In this document: positions 15,848 through 24,962 of the stretch, one piece after another
Layout: every line of letters begins with the position of its first letter
Numbering within the stretch: the stretch's first letter is position 1
Assembly: GCA_964459445.1 (NCBI GenBank)
Contig: CAYWMP010000026.1
Location: 1 to 43,825 of the forward strand
Reading direction: 5' to 3'
DNA from: CAYWMP01 sp964459445
GTDB lineage: Bacteria; Desulfobacterota; DSM-4660; Desulfatiglandales; HGW-15
DNA: 43,825 bases
The notes under the pieces: generated by a model
What the model was told of the DNA's origin: nothing
Databases searched by the model: none
The model's input: only the letters and a program-made list of their open reading frames with translations
Position numbers and translations under genes: made by a program

Positions 15848-17488
15848 TCAGAATATTTGCTTTCCCCTGGCTATGGGATAGCGTCGGCCGTAACCAAAGG
15901 CCTTGGAGGTAATTTTCAAACCCGGCGGGGCTTGGCGACGCTTGTATTCGCTGGTTTTCAGCCGTCTCAGCACATCTTCCACAATTTTCGGATCATGACC
16001 CAGAGCTACGATCTCATCGAGCCCCAGATTGTGTTCAACGGCGGCATCGACAATAGCATCAAGGGCATCATAGGGAGGGAGACTATCCTGGTCCTTTTGA
16101 TCGGTTCTTAGCTCCGCAGAAGGCGGACGGGTGAGAACCCTTTGAGGGATGACTTCCTTATCGCTGTTAATGTGCCTAGCCAGACGATAACAAAGGGTTT
16201 TCGGAATATCCGATATGACCGCCAACCCACCGTTCATATCGCCATAAAGCGTGGCATACCCGGTCGCGGTTTCGGATTTGTTACCCGTGCTCAGCAGGAG
16301 GGAGCGAAACTTGTTTGACAAGGCCATTAAAAGATTCCCTCGAATTCGAGCCTGAATATTTTCCTCTGTAATGTCTTCTTCAAGTCCTCTAAATAGGGGT
16401 TCAAGGCCCTTTTTAAAGGATTCAAAGATATCGGTTATGGGGATTTCATTGAAGTCAATCTCAAGGTTTTTAGCAAGGAGGCGGGCATCTTCACGGCTCA
16501 TCTCCGAAGTGTAGGGGGAGGGCATACTCACTCCCAAGACATTCTCCGGACCGAGGGCCCTTTGCGCCACTACGGCTACCAGAGAGGAGTCAATTCCGCC
16601 GCTCAGGCCGACCAAGGCCCTTTTGAACCCGCATTTTGAGGCGTAGTCTTTGGTTCCCATGATCAGGGCCTGTAGGATGGAGGTTTCTTCCAGGGGCCAT
16701 GGGTCGGTGAGTTCCTCATAGGCCCTGTCGCTGTCCCAGAAGAGGATATCGCTTTCAAAAGCCTTTCCTGCGAGGATCAATTTTCCTCTAATGTCCACGG
16801 CCATGCTGGAGCCATCAAAGAGCAAATCATCATTGCCGCCTACCTGATTGCAGAAGAATGTGGGCATCCGGTATTCCGCCGCCAGTTTTTTTAATATGTC
16901 CTGTCTCTGGGATCTTTTATCGAGGGTGTAAGGAGAAGCGGAGATGTTGATGTGAATATCCATGCCTTGACTATGCAGATCAGCTACAGGGTCAAAGGCA
17001 TATCGAGGAATGCCTTCAAAATCACCGACATTCCAGATATCTTCACAAATGGTGACGCCGATCCTTTGCTTGTCCAGGTCAAAGAAGAGGCTTTCTTCGG
17101 CAGGTTCGAAATAGCGCATTTCATCGAAGACATCATAGGTGGGAAGAAGTTTTTTACCGCCTTTCTTTAGAACCCGATTATCCTTGATCAAGGCAACGGC
17201 ATTAACCAGTGGTTTGCCGGTCCCCTTGGGATTCCTTTCTACATATCCACATAGGACGCTTATCCCCTTGATCAGGGACGCGAGATTTTCAAGGTGCTTC
17301 AAGTTCTCACGGATGAACTCGGGCTTTTCCAGGAGATCCTTGGGCGGGTAGCCCGTAAGGGATAATTCGGGAAAAACAGCCAGAGAGCATCCCTGCTTTT
17401 TTGCCGCCCCTGTGCCTTCCAGGATCAGGGAGGCATTATGCTCGAAATCTCCGATAATGGGATTGATTTGGCATAGGGCTATTTTCAT
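15848..17488 (-). CDS. nadE: glutamine-dependent NAD+ synthetase
   Basis: NadE converts deamido-NAD to NAD with ATP, using ammonia from glutamine. The 546-aa protein has both modules. The N-terminal nitrilase-type glutaminase has the triad context FPELSLTGYPPKDLL (Glu), KLLPTYDVFDE (Lys) and TICEDIWN (Cys). The C-terminal synthetase has the ATP-pyrophosphatase P-loop GLSGGIDSSL and STGNKSETATGYATLYGDMNGG. Length matches glutamine-dependent NadE and not the short ammonia-only form. It begins 16 nt after the KdnA-like gene, so it is probably in the same transcript, although the two pathways have no obvious connection. Confidence 0.96.
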   Translation of the reverse strand: MKIALCQINPIIGDFEHNASLILEGTGAAKKQGCSLAVFPELSLTGYPPKDLLEKPEFIRENLKHLENLASLIKGISVLCGYVERNPKGTGKPLVNAVALIKDNRVLKKGGKKLLPTYDVFDEMRYFEPAEESLFFDLDKQRIGVTICEDIWNVGDFEGIPRYAFDPVADLHSQGMDIHINISASPYTLDKRSQRQDILKKLAAEYRMPTFFCNQVGGNDDLLFDGSSMAVDIRGKLILAGKAFESDILFWDSDRAYEELTDPWPLEETSILQALIMGTKDYASKCGFKRALVGLSGGIDSSLVAVVAQRALGPENVLGVSMPSPYTSEMSREDARLLAKNLEIDFNEIPITDIFESFKKGLEPLFRGLEEDITEENIQARIRGNLLMALSNKFRSLLLSTGNKSETATGYATLYGDMNGGLAVISDIPKTLCYRLARHINSDKEVIPQRVLTRPPSAELRTDQKDQDSLPPYDALDAIVDAAVEHNLGLDEIVALGHDPKIVEDVLRRLKTSEYKRRQAPPGLKITSKAFGYGRRYPIARGKQIF

Positions 17489-17504
17489 AGTGTCACCTAC
17501 TGTC

Positions 17505-18701
17505 CTACAAAGCTTTTCCCGCTTTTTCGATGGCGTGGACGATCTTGGGGATCTGATCGTTCATATGGATACCGATGGGGATGGTAAGGGCTCGGGACAT
17601 CAATTCGGCTGTTTTGGGGAGGTCTGATTTCGGATACACACACCGGCTATCGCCCGTGACGGTCTTAAAGGGGTATCCTTCCCGTGAAATACTCTTTCCT
17701 TCGAGCAGGTGTTCCCATTCCTGGTAATAATGCCAGGTGTTTTCGTACCAGTAGACGCAGCCAACACCTTCATCGGACATCACTTGATTAAAGGCCTTTG
17801 CCTTTTCAGCAGTAGGAAGGAAAAATATGAGGAATGTGGCGCTATCTCCCCCTGGATCGGGAAGATTTCTGAATGTGATCTGATCGATATTGGACAGGGT
17901 TTCTTTTATTCGGTCCTTGTTTTGTTTCTGATTCGAGAGGATGATCTCATCGAGTTTTCTTAATTGGGCAAGGCCCAAGGCCCCTTGGAGTTCCATCATG
18001 CGGTAATTCATCCCTATGAAGTTCCGCTTTTCAAGGCCCCTCCCCACGGTGGGGTCGTGGTCATGTCCATGGTCATGATATTCGGAGGCCTTCCTATAAA
18101 GGTCCCCATCATCCGTAATTATCATGCCTCCTTCACCCGTGGTCATCGTTTTTACAGAGTCAAAGGAAAAAGTCCCCATTTTGCCAAAGGAACCCAGGGA
18201 TTTCCCGCCTATCCTGCCGCCGCAGGATTGGGCGGTATCCTCGATAACGGGGATATCTTCTGCTCGCTCGATGATTTCCTTGATCCGGGCTTGGCCCCCG
18301 CACATATGGACCGGTAGGACGGCCTTTGTGCGAGAAGTTATCTTCGCCTCCAGATCATTGGGATCAAGGCAAAGGGTGTCATCAATTTCCGCAAAAACGG
18401 GAACAGCCTCCGCATCGAGTATGGCTTCCCAGGTGGCCACAAAGGTAAATCCCTGGGTAATGACCTCATCCCCCGGAGATATCCCCAGGGCAGCAAGGGC
18501 AACCCGCAGGGCAGCAGATCCTGATGAAACCGCCAGGGCATGCTTTACACCACAATACTTTGCGAATTCCTTCTCAAAGGTCTCCACCTTGTAGATGCCC
18601 TCACGCTGTTGATCAAACTCATAGCGAAAGAGAATCTTGCGCGAAAGAACATCCAATATCTCGTTCTTTTCCTCTTCTCCAATCACCTCAAAGCCGGGCA
18701 T
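17505..18701 (-). CDS. PLP-dependent aminotransferase, DegT/DnrJ family, KdnA-like
   Basis: A 398-aa sugar aminotransferase of the DegT/DnrJ/EryC1 fold. The PLP lysine is Lys184 in SFDSVKTMTTGEGG. The start MPGFEVIGEEEK, the FAEIDDTLCLDP stretch, the DHGHDHD segment and CVYWYENTWHYY resemble Shewanella KdnA, which makes 8-amino-3,8-dideoxy-D-manno-octulosonate (Kdo8N) from 8-oxo-Kdo. That resemblance is from memory, not from a search. In the known pathway the 8-oxo substrate is made by KdnB, an iron-type alcohol dehydrogenase, and here such a gene lies directly upstream (35 nt). If right, this organism could replace Kdo with Kdo8N in lipopolysaccharide. An alternative is another nucleotide-sugar aminotransferase. 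AAAGGAGAG precedes the ATG. Confidence 0.8.
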   Translation of the reverse strand: MPGFEVIGEEEKNEILDVLSRKILFRYEFDQQREGIYKVETFEKEFAKYCGVKHALAVSSGSAALRVALAALGISPGDEVITQGFTFVATWEAILDAEAVPVFAEIDDTLCLDPNDLEAKITSRTKAVLPVHMCGGQARIKEIIERAEDIPVIEDTAQSCGGRIGGKSLGSFGKMGTFSFDSVKTMTTGEGGMIITDDGDLYRKASEYHDHGHDHDPTVGRGLEKRNFIGMNYRMMELQGALGLAQLRKLDEIILSNQKQNKDRIKETLSNIDQITFRNLPDPGGDSATFLIFFLPTAEKAKAFNQVMSDEGVGCVYWYENTWHYYQEWEHLLEGKSISREGYPFKTVTGDSRCVYPKSDLPKTAELMSRALTIPIGIHMNDQIPKIVHAIEKAGKAL

Positions 18702-18736
18702 ATATCTCTCCTTTGTAAAGAGACGAAAGTTAATCC

Positions 18737-19903
18737 TTAATATCCTTCAAAAGCCTTCCTGTAAATTTCCTCGGCCACTTTGGCAGACATAGGCCTTGGA
18801 TTGTTCAGAATGGGGCGTTCGATCTTCATGGCGGCTTCAGCCATCTCAGGAACGCTGTCTTCCGGGATATCCAAATCTTTAAGGGTCTGCGGAATCCCTA
18901 TATCCTGGGAAAGATTATGGACCGCTCGGAAGGCCCTCGAGGCCAGCTCCCGGCTCGATTCTCCGTCTTCTCCCTCGTCCATAACCAATGCGATGTCCGA
19001 GAACTTGTCGATATCCCCCGGGTAGTTGTACTCCAGTACGTAGGGCAACATAACCGCATTTGCCAAACCGTGGGGAATATCAAAAAGAGCACCGAGGGGA
19101 TAGGCCAGGGCATGTACGGCGCCGACTCCCGCCATGGCCAGACCCAAACCCGCCAGATAGCTCCCTTGCATCATGTTTTCACGATAGGGGTAATGGCTTC
19201 CATTAAAGACAGCACCCCTCAGGTTTTCTGAAATCAGTGAAACGGCCTGAAGGCCGACGGGTTCACTGACAAAATGGGATTGCAGGGAAGTAAAAGATTC
19301 TATGGCGTGGGTCAGTGCATCCATGCCCGTATAGGCGGTTACTTCGGGAGACAGTCCCAAGGTCAATTCCGGATCTAGGATAGCCGTATTTGGATAAAGA
19401 AAAGGGCTGTTAATCCCTCCCTTTGATCTTGTCTCTCTCATGGTGAAAACGGATGTAAATGTTACCTCACTCCCGGTGCCGGCGGTCGTAGGCACCATAA
19501 TCGTCGGCAGGCCGGCCTTTTTTACGAGGTTTAACCCAATATAATCTACCGCATTGCCATCGTTTTTTGCTAGAACTGCGATCGCCTTGGCCACGTCCAT
19601 GGTGCTGCCGCCTCCAAAGCCTACAACGCAGCCCACCTTCTCATTTTTTGCGAGATCAGCACCCATGTCCGCTACCGTGGGTTCGGGTTCAGGGGTGACC
19701 TCCGGGTATTCTACAGCCTTTATGCGGGCTTTTTTCAAACCCCCTAAAATACGATGGCCCATGTCTGTCTTGGATAGATCCCTATCCATGACCAATAATA
19801 CCCCTTTTCCCCTCAGGGCCTTACACTCTTCGGCAATCCGATCCACAGACCCAGGTCCGAAGATCGTCTTCTTAACACCTTCAATAGTCATGGTACTATT
19901 CAT
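18737..19903 (-). CDS. iron-containing (group III) alcohol dehydrogenase; possible KdnB role
   Basis: A 388-aa NAD(P)-dependent alcohol dehydrogenase. It has the dinucleotide-binding GGGS (97-100), PTTAGTGSE (138-146), and four metal ligands Asp195, His199, His264 and His278 at the spacing of FucO-type enzymes. The AHALAYPLG and IPHGLANAVMLP signatures are intact, so it should be active. By sequence alone it looks like a general Fe-ADH (ends NNPRPMSAKVAEEIYRKAF), not a clear KdnB. The pairing with a KdnA-like gene 35 nt downstream is what suggests oxidation of Kdo at C8. Alternatives are butanol, propanol or lactaldehyde dehydrogenase. AAAGGAG lies before the ATG. It is the first gene of the unit. 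Confidence 0.85.
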   Translation of the reverse strand: MNSTMTIEGVKKTIFGPGSVDRIAEECKALRGKGVLLVMDRDLSKTDMGHRILGGLKKARIKAVEYPEVTPEPEPTVADMGADLAKNEKVGCVVGFGGGSTMDVAKAIAVLAKNDGNAVDYIGLNLVKKAGLPTIMVPTTAGTGSEVTFTSVFTMRETRSKGGINSPFLYPNTAILDPELTLGLSPEVTAYTGMDALTHAIESFTSLQSHFVSEPVGLQAVSLISENLRGAVFNGSHYPYRENMMQGSYLAGLGLAMAGVGAVHALAYPLGALFDIPHGLANAVMLPYVLEYNYPGDIDKFSDIALVMDEGEDGESSRELASRAFRAVHNLSQDIGIPQTLKDLDIPEDSVPEMAEAAMKIERPILNNPRPMSAKVAEEIYRKAFEGY

Positions 19904-20281
19904 GGGGGGCTCCTTTAAAGATGAAATCTGTGGTTGAGGTCTAACTCAAGCTTGGAAATATATCAAGCTATAAAATCCGGTTGAGTTTGGCCTACGCCGG
20001 CATACATGAACTGACCATTGAATAGAAGGGATAAGTCATAATTTTAACATATCAAAGTCAAAATAATGACGAATCGCCCAAATAGTGACTAATCCCCTTG
20101 AGTTCATTCCATAATCAGGGCAATTCTTTTCCTATTAGGAGCAGAAACCGCAAAAAGGCAAGATATGAATCTCGTTCAAAGGATGCAACCTATGGCATGG
20201 AATTAGCATAATCCAATAGCGGACAACATTTTCCTTTTTTACCTGTTCACGAATTGTAATCGAATAAACAGCCTGAAAGCG
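19904..20281. other. 378-nt divergent regulatory region
   Basis: It separates the Fe-ADH operon (minus) from the kinase cascade (plus). The only supported element is the -24/-12 match at 20193-20208 toward the kinase. No confident promoter was seen toward the dehydrogenase. The central part is AT-rich. Confidence 0.45.
20193..20208 (+). promoter_or_regulatory. candidate sigma-54 promoter for the kinase/HPt cascade
   Basis: TGGCATGGAATTAGCA keeps TGGCA, the GG/GC pair and correct spacing; only the -12 box is TAGC instead of TTGC. The kinase start codon is 73 nt downstream. Confidence 0.5.
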
Positions 20282-22240
20282 ATGGAAATACACGTTGTAG
20301 ACAATGACCCGGGCATGCTTCGATTTATGAAAGATTTCCTGGAGAAGAAAGGGCACCGGGTAGAAACTTCTGAAGATGGCCTTTCAGCGCTCCATACCCT
20401 CAAAAACGCAGTACCTGATGTGATGTTTGTGGATCTCATCATGCCCAATATCGACGGCAAGAAGCTGTGCCAGGTCATTCGGAAGGTTCCAAGGCTTAAA
20501 GATATTTATCTCGTTGTCCTTTCTGCCATTGCCGCAGAGGAAGATCTGGATTTCGCCAGATTCGGCGCCAATGCCGGGATTGTCAAAAGTCCTTTTAATA
20601 TTATGGCGAAGAATGTTCAAGAGATTCTGGCTCAATACGGGGAAGAGAAGTCAACGGTTTTCCACAAGGACATCCTGGGATTGGAGGAAGTCCGACCCAG
20701 GGCCATCACCAAAGAACTACTTTCCGTGAAAAGACATTTTGAAGTCATTTTGGGCAATATGTCTGAGGGAATTCTTGAGATCACCAGGGATTCCAAGATC
20801 GTCTACGCGAATCACAGGGCCCTTTCCATTTTGAATTTGCCGGAAGAGCTTCTGCTGTCGACAAATCTATTGCAATTGTTTGCTGAACACGATCGGGAGC
20901 GAATAAAAGAGTTACTCGAACACCCCTCCGATCCCTCCTATATGATTTCCGAAGATGTTCCCATTAGTTTGGACGGCAGAAAGCTCTCAGTGAAGATCAG
21001 CGAACTTCACAAAGAAGAGGCCAACACCATTATTATCCTCAATGACGTCTCAGAACGAAAACTGCTTGAGTCCAAAATCCAGGAGGCCCAAAAGATGCAA
21101 GCCATTGGAACCCTGGCGGGGGGTATTGCCCACGACTTCAATAACCTCCTCACGGCTATACAAGGGAATCTTTCTTTGATGCTGTTGGACATGGAACCCG
21201 CGCATCCCCATCACAAAAAACTTGATGTAATTGAGCAACAGGTGCAGAACGCCTCCAAATTGACGGGGCAACTCCTGGGTTATGCCAGAAAAGGGAGATA
21301 TGAAATCAGACCCATCGATCTGAATACCCTGGTGCGGGATACATCGGAAACCTTCGGCAGAACCAAAAAGGAAATAAATATCCATTACGACCTTGAAAAG
21401 GGACTCTTCGGCATCGAAGCAGATCAGAGTCAGGTTGAGCAGGTCCTGCTCAATCTGTTTGTCAATGCAGCGGATGCCATGCCCGGAGGCGGGGATCTCT
21501 ATCTCAAAACGATGAATATAACGGACATGCAATTGGCTTCGAAACCCTATCGCCCAAAGCCGGGCAAGTATGTCATGCTCAAGGTACGAGACAATGGTCT
21601 CGGCATGGATGAAGTCACCAAGAAGAGGATTTTTGAACCCTTTTTTACGACAAAGGAGATGGGCCGAGGCACCGGGTTGGGACTTGCATCCGTGTACGGC
21701 ATCATCAAGGGCCATGGCGGCTTTATCGAAATCGAATCGGAAGAAAAAAAGGGCAGTACCTTTAATGTCATGCTCCCTGCATCCGGAACCGTGACCCTAG
21801 GGCAAATCCCGAAAAAATCCAAAGAAATAATTTTGCCTGGAAGCGAGACGATTCTCCTGGTGGATGATGAAGAAGTTGTGCGAACCGTGGGACAGGAGAT
21901 ATTGGAAGCTATGGGGTATCGAGTGTTGAGCGCAAAAGATGGTGAAGAGGCGCTGGATATCTACAAATTGAATATCAAGTGCGTGGATATCATATTGCTT
22001 GATATGGTTATGCCTGACATGGGCGGTAGTGAAGCCTACGATAAGCTAAAGGAGATCAATCCTGATGCCAAAGTCCTTCTCTCAAGCGGATATAGCCTTG
22101 AGGGAGAAGCGACGGAGATAATGAATAGGGGATGTGACGGTTTTATTCAGAAACCCTTTGAAATTGGGGCCCTCTCGCGAAGTCTTAGGAGAATTCTGGA
22201 TGGCGAAAAAGGGGGCGGTAATGGCCAAGGAAAGAAATAG
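20282..22240 (+). CDS. hybrid sensor kinase: REC-PAS-HisKA-HATPase-REC
   Basis: A 652-aa cytosolic hybrid kinase. Residues 1-~118 are a receiver (VVDNDPG, acceptor Asp51 in VDLIMPNIDG). A PAS domain (~145-260) follows, then a HisKA domain of the GGIAHDFNNLL subtype with His284, and an ATP-binding domain (N box NLFVNAADAMPGG, G boxes DNGLGM and GTGLGLASVYG). A C-terminal receiver has Asp574 in LLDMVMPDMGG. With receivers at both ends it can take a phosphoryl signal in and hand it on through an HPt. The HPt gene is 44 nt downstream, and a REC-PP2C gene follows it, so this is probably the top of a phosphorelay. No membrane segment is visible; the input is likely cytosolic or comes through the N-terminal receiver. 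Confidence 0.93.
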   Translation: MEIHVVDNDPGMLRFMKDFLEKKGHRVETSEDGLSALHTLKNAVPDVMFVDLIMPNIDGKKLCQVIRKVPRLKDIYLVVLSAIAAEEDLDFARFGANAGIVKSPFNIMAKNVQEILAQYGEEKSTVFHKDILGLEEVRPRAITKELLSVKRHFEVILGNMSEGILEITRDSKIVYANHRALSILNLPEELLLSTNLLQLFAEHDRERIKELLEHPSDPSYMISEDVPISLDGRKLSVKISELHKEEANTIIILNDVSERKLLESKIQEAQKMQAIGTLAGGIAHDFNNLLTAIQGNLSLMLLDMEPAHPHHKKLDVIEQQVQNASKLTGQLLGYARKGRYEIRPIDLNTLVRDTSETFGRTKKEINIHYDLEKGLFGIEADQSQVEQVLLNLFVNAADAMPGGGDLYLKTMNITDMQLASKPYRPKPGKYVMLKVRDNGLGMDEVTKKRIFEPFFTTKEMGRGTGLGLASVYGIIKGHGGFIEIESEEKKGSTFNVMLPASGTVTLGQIPKKSKEIILPGSETILLVDDEEVVRTVGQEILEAMGYRVLSAKDGEEALDIYKLNIKCVDIILLDMVMPDMGGSEAYDKLKEINPDAKVLLSSGYSLEGEATEIMNRGCDGFIQKPFEIGALSRSLRRILDGEKGGGNGQGKK

Positions 22241-22284
22241 ATTGGGGTTGAAAAAAGCAGAGTTCAGTCATGGGAGGTATTAGC

Positions 22285-22608
22285 GTGGATATTTCGGAGA
22301 TGGCAAGAAAGCTCGGCTTAGAGGAAGAAGAATTGTTTCCAGTAATGGAACTCTTCGTTGAAACGACCATTTCAGATCTAGACAGGTTGAGGGCTGGCCT
22401 CCAAAAGCAGAATACCAGGACAGTCCTGGAAGCGGCCCATTCCATCAAGGGCGCTTCGGGGAATCTCGGACTGATGGTGATCTCAGAAGTGGCAAAGGGG
22501 GTCGAATCCAAGGCCCGTGATGAAAGTTTGGAAGGGGCATCGGCTGCAGTTGAGATGATCAGCGAAGAGATCGACAGGCTTGCAGGAAGACTCAAATTAG
22601 GCTGGTAG
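22285..22608 (+). CDS. HPt histidine phosphotransfer protein (HptB-like position)
   Basis: A 107-aa single-domain HPt protein that shuttles phosphate between receivers. The acceptor His52 is in AAHSIKGASGNLG, the classic HPt signature; the rest is an all-helical bundle. I chose the GTG at 22285 because GGGAGG ends seven nt before it; an ATG at 22270 lies upstream of that ribosome-binding site and would add five residues. It sits between a hybrid kinase and a REC-PP2C phosphatase. That order mirrors hptB-hsbR in Pseudomonas and points to phosphotransfer from the kinase receiver to Asp57 of the phosphatase gene product. It may also serve the HPt-less hybrid kinase at 2517. Confidence 0.9.
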   Translation: MDISEMARKLGLEEEELFPVMELFVETTISDLDRLRAGLQKQNTRTVLEAAHSIKGASGNLGLMVISEVAKGVESKARDESLEGASAAVEMISEEIDRLAGRLKLGW

Positions 22609-22758
22609 CGAGTAACAGGGCGACCGCTTCAGCCATGCAAGACTCTGGCAGGCGGGTATTCGATATTCAAAAAACAAAAAACGTTAAAGCTGTTCGCCTT
22701 AAATGTGAAGGTGTTAAGCCTGGAGCGCGGGAAAATATAGTTGTTGAGAAAGTAGACT

Positions 22759-23880
22759 ATGACAGATAGAGAAGACCTCTGCATCCTTCTTGTGGATGAT
22801 AATCCCGTTAATATCAAACTGCTGGAGACGGCCCTTGTAAAGGAGGGTTATCGGATTATTTCGGCCATGGACGGCAGGAAGGCGCGAGAACTGGCGCAAG
22901 AAGTCCGGCCGGATCTTATTCTGCTCGATATTGTTATGCCTGAAGAGGACGGGTTTGAGACAATCAGGCAGCTCAAGGCAAATTCCGAAACCACCTCCAT
23001 CCCGGTCATATTCCTGACCTCTAAATATGAACTGGATGCAAAGGTTACGGGTTTCGATCTCGGGGCCGTAGATTACATCACAAAACCATTCCATATCCAG
23101 GAGGTGCTTGCAAGGGTGCGCCTGCATTTGAAGCTCTCTTTTGCTACCAACTCCTTAATTGCAAGTCAGGCCCAAAAACTCAAACAGATACGAGACGCCC
23201 AATCGTCCATGTTGGTCGGTCCGGAAGAGATACCGGAAGCAAAGTTCAATGTCCATTATTTATCTTTGCTGGAGGCCGGAGGCGATTTCTATGACGTCTT
23301 CAAGATATCGGAGGGCATCTTCGGCTATTTTCTAGGGGATGTTTCCGGACATGATATCGCAACAAGTTACATTACTGCAGCCATCAAGGCACTCCTTAAA
23401 CAAAACTGCACGCCCATCTACAGACCTGTCGAGAGTATGAAAATGATCAACAATGTCCTGGTGGAAATCCTGCCGGACGAAAAGCATATGACGGCTTGCT
23501 ATGCGAGATTAAACAGGAAGTCAAAAACCATGACGATCGTCAATGCGGGCCATCCACCCGTCGTCTATGCGTCCAATGATGGCAAGCCGAATCTCATAGA
23601 GGCGGAAGGCGATGTGCTCGGCATTTTCAATAATGTGCATTACCAGAGTCAAGACATAAGGGTGGAACCCGGGGAACGATTTTATCTTTATACGGACGGC
23701 CTCATAGAAAAACCCGGAGCAAAAAAGATATGGACCGGGCGGCTCGAAGAGCTCTTGGGCGCTTGCTGCAAATTAAAAAAGGCTCCTCTTTCCGAATCCG
23801 TTGATATGCTGATGGAGTCGATGCTTGGAAAATCCACTCAACATGAAGATGATATTGTTGTGATGGGGATAGAGGTGTAG
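22759..23880 (+). CDS. response regulator with PP2C (RsbU/SpoIIE-type) phosphatase output
   Basis: A 373-aa protein with a receiver (LLVDDNPVN, acceptor Asp57 in LLDIVMPEEDG, Lys in TKPF), a helical linker (~125-155) and a PP2C SpoIIE-type serine phosphatase. The metal-binding aspartates appear in GGDFYDV, GDVSGHD, YTDGLIE and HEDDIVVMGI. It would dephosphorylate an RsbV/SpoIIAA-type STAS protein when its receiver state changes. This is the layout of HsbR without its C-terminal kinase domain; that kinase is encoded as a separate gene starting only 4 nt after the stop. The substrate is presumably the STAS protein at 24963 (Ser63). Confidence 0.93.
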   Translation: MTDREDLCILLVDDNPVNIKLLETALVKEGYRIISAMDGRKARELAQEVRPDLILLDIVMPEEDGFETIRQLKANSETTSIPVIFLTSKYELDAKVTGFDLGAVDYITKPFHIQEVLARVRLHLKLSFATNSLIASQAQKLKQIRDAQSSMLVGPEEIPEAKFNVHYLSLLEAGGDFYDVFKISEGIFGYFLGDVSGHDIATSYITAAIKALLKQNCTPIYRPVESMKMINNVLVEILPDEKHMTACYARLNRKSKTMTIVNAGHPPVVYASNDGKPNLIEAEGDVLGIFNNVHYQSQDIRVEPGERFYLYTDGLIEKPGAKKIWTGRLEELLGACCKLKKAPLSESVDMLMESMLGKSTQHEDDIVVMGIEV

Positions 23881-23884
23881 TCAT

Positions 23885-24307
23885 TTGAAAATGAAAAACT
23901 TCAAGGTTAATAGGCATTCGGATCATCTAAATATTACTTTTTCAGCCACATTAGAAAACATCGATCAAGCCGCACTTGAAACAAAACAGTTCCTCATCGG
24001 CCAGGGATTGAACAAACTGACCTTTAGTGTTGTCCTATGCATGCGTGAGGCCCTGACAAATGCGGTTGTCGGGGGATGTGGAAAAAATCCCAACAAAACA
24101 GTTGCTTACAGCCTATCATTGGAAAACGATCACCTTATCCTTGAAGTAGAGGATGAAGGCGATGGATTTGAATGGCGGTCCCATTTGGATCGGGATCTGC
24201 CGACCATCGAGGAATCGGGTCGCGGTATGTTCATTATGAAAAGCTATTTCTCGCATCTGCAATACAATGAAAAAGGGAATAAGCTCACCCTCAAAAGAGA
24301 GGTTTAG
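23885..24307 (+). CDS. RsbW/SpoIIAB-type serine kinase (anti-sigma-factor fold)
   Basis: A 140-aa single GHKL ATPase domain. The N box is in CMREALTNAVVGG, the G1 box is EDEGDGFEW and the G2 box is ESGRGMFIMKSYFS. Such proteins phosphorylate a STAS antagonist on serine and bind either that antagonist or a target such as a sigma factor. I prefer the TTG start at 23885 because GAGGTG lies seven nt upstream; an ATG at 23891 is also possible. It nearly abuts the REC-PP2C gene, so the two probably act as opposing phosphatase and kinase on the same STAS protein. No sigma-B-like gene is seen in the window, so the final target may be non-sigma, for example a chemosensory or c-di-GMP component. Confidence 0.9.
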   Translation: MKMKNFKVNRHSDHLNITFSATLENIDQAALETKQFLIGQGLNKLTFSVVLCMREALTNAVVGGCGKNPNKTVAYSLSLENDHLILEVEDEGDGFEWRSHLDRDLPTIEESGRGMFIMKSYFSHLQYNEKGNKLTLKREV

Positions 24308-24962
24308 TCCTCCCCCACCCACCTTTGTTTTCCCAAACCTACCCATTCTTTTCTTCCAAGACCCGAGCAACTCAAAAACCTGGCTTCCACCATCTTTGCA
24401 ACAACAACGTCATCAAGAGCCTGCGACAGACTTTTCGGCATAGAACCGGGGCAGGAGTATTCGAAGAAAGTTGTCTCGTCAAAAAGGTAACAACAAGTTG
24501 TCAATTTGATGACTAAGGACCTCATTTATCTAGTCAAATGCGCTTTTTTTCGTCCCCCTAAAAGGACCTTTGTTTTTATTAGGGCGGCATTTATTAAAAA
24601 GAAGACAATATCGGGGTTTTTATCCGCGTAAATGATCACTGCAAATAACGTAACCTATCGATATGTTAAAAAAATTAGACCATTGCCCTTTGGGCTTGAC
24701 AAAGGGAAAGCTGTAGGAGCGGGCGTTTACAAAATGTGGCATGGATATCGCATAAAAAACAGCGTGCGGAATATATTTGGTGTGCCTACCCATACCGCCT
24801 ATACGGAACAGGGCGAAAAAGCCCACTTAAATGATGAGACCATTCAACGTGTCCGCGAGGTGGTGGCGTAGGTATTGAGGTGCTTATAAGCTATCCCGGC
24901 GTTTGGGTGCGAAGGGGTGGATGGGGTGCCTTGGAGTTTTTGAATACATGAAGGAGGCCCAT
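24308..24962. other. 655-nt region without a convincing gene, before the STAS-cheA operon
   Basis: It separates the kinase/HPt/phosphatase/kinase genes from the STAS gene. An open frame at 24632-24871 lacks a ribosome-binding site and is crossed by a -24/-12 promoter match at 24737. A C-rich start, a T-run near 24544 and a CCCTAA/TTAGGG inverted repeat near 24556-24586 are visible but do not make a clear terminator. It may hold the end of one transcript and the start of the chemosensory operon. Confidence 0.4.
24737..24752 (+). promoter_or_regulatory. weak candidate sigma-54 promoter for the STAS-cheA operon
   Basis: TGGCATGGATATCGCA has the GG and GC at correct spacing and the same GGCATGGA core as the sites at 2421 and 20193. 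The -12 box is TCGC rather than TTGC and the leader would be about 200 nt, so this is the weaker of the three. Confidence 0.3.

Noticed and set aside
24632..24871. 79-codon open frame between the RsbW-like and STAS genes
   Set aside because: No ribosome-binding site, an equally long frame on the other strand, and a -24/-12 promoter match inside it. It could be a gene remnant but nothing supports it.
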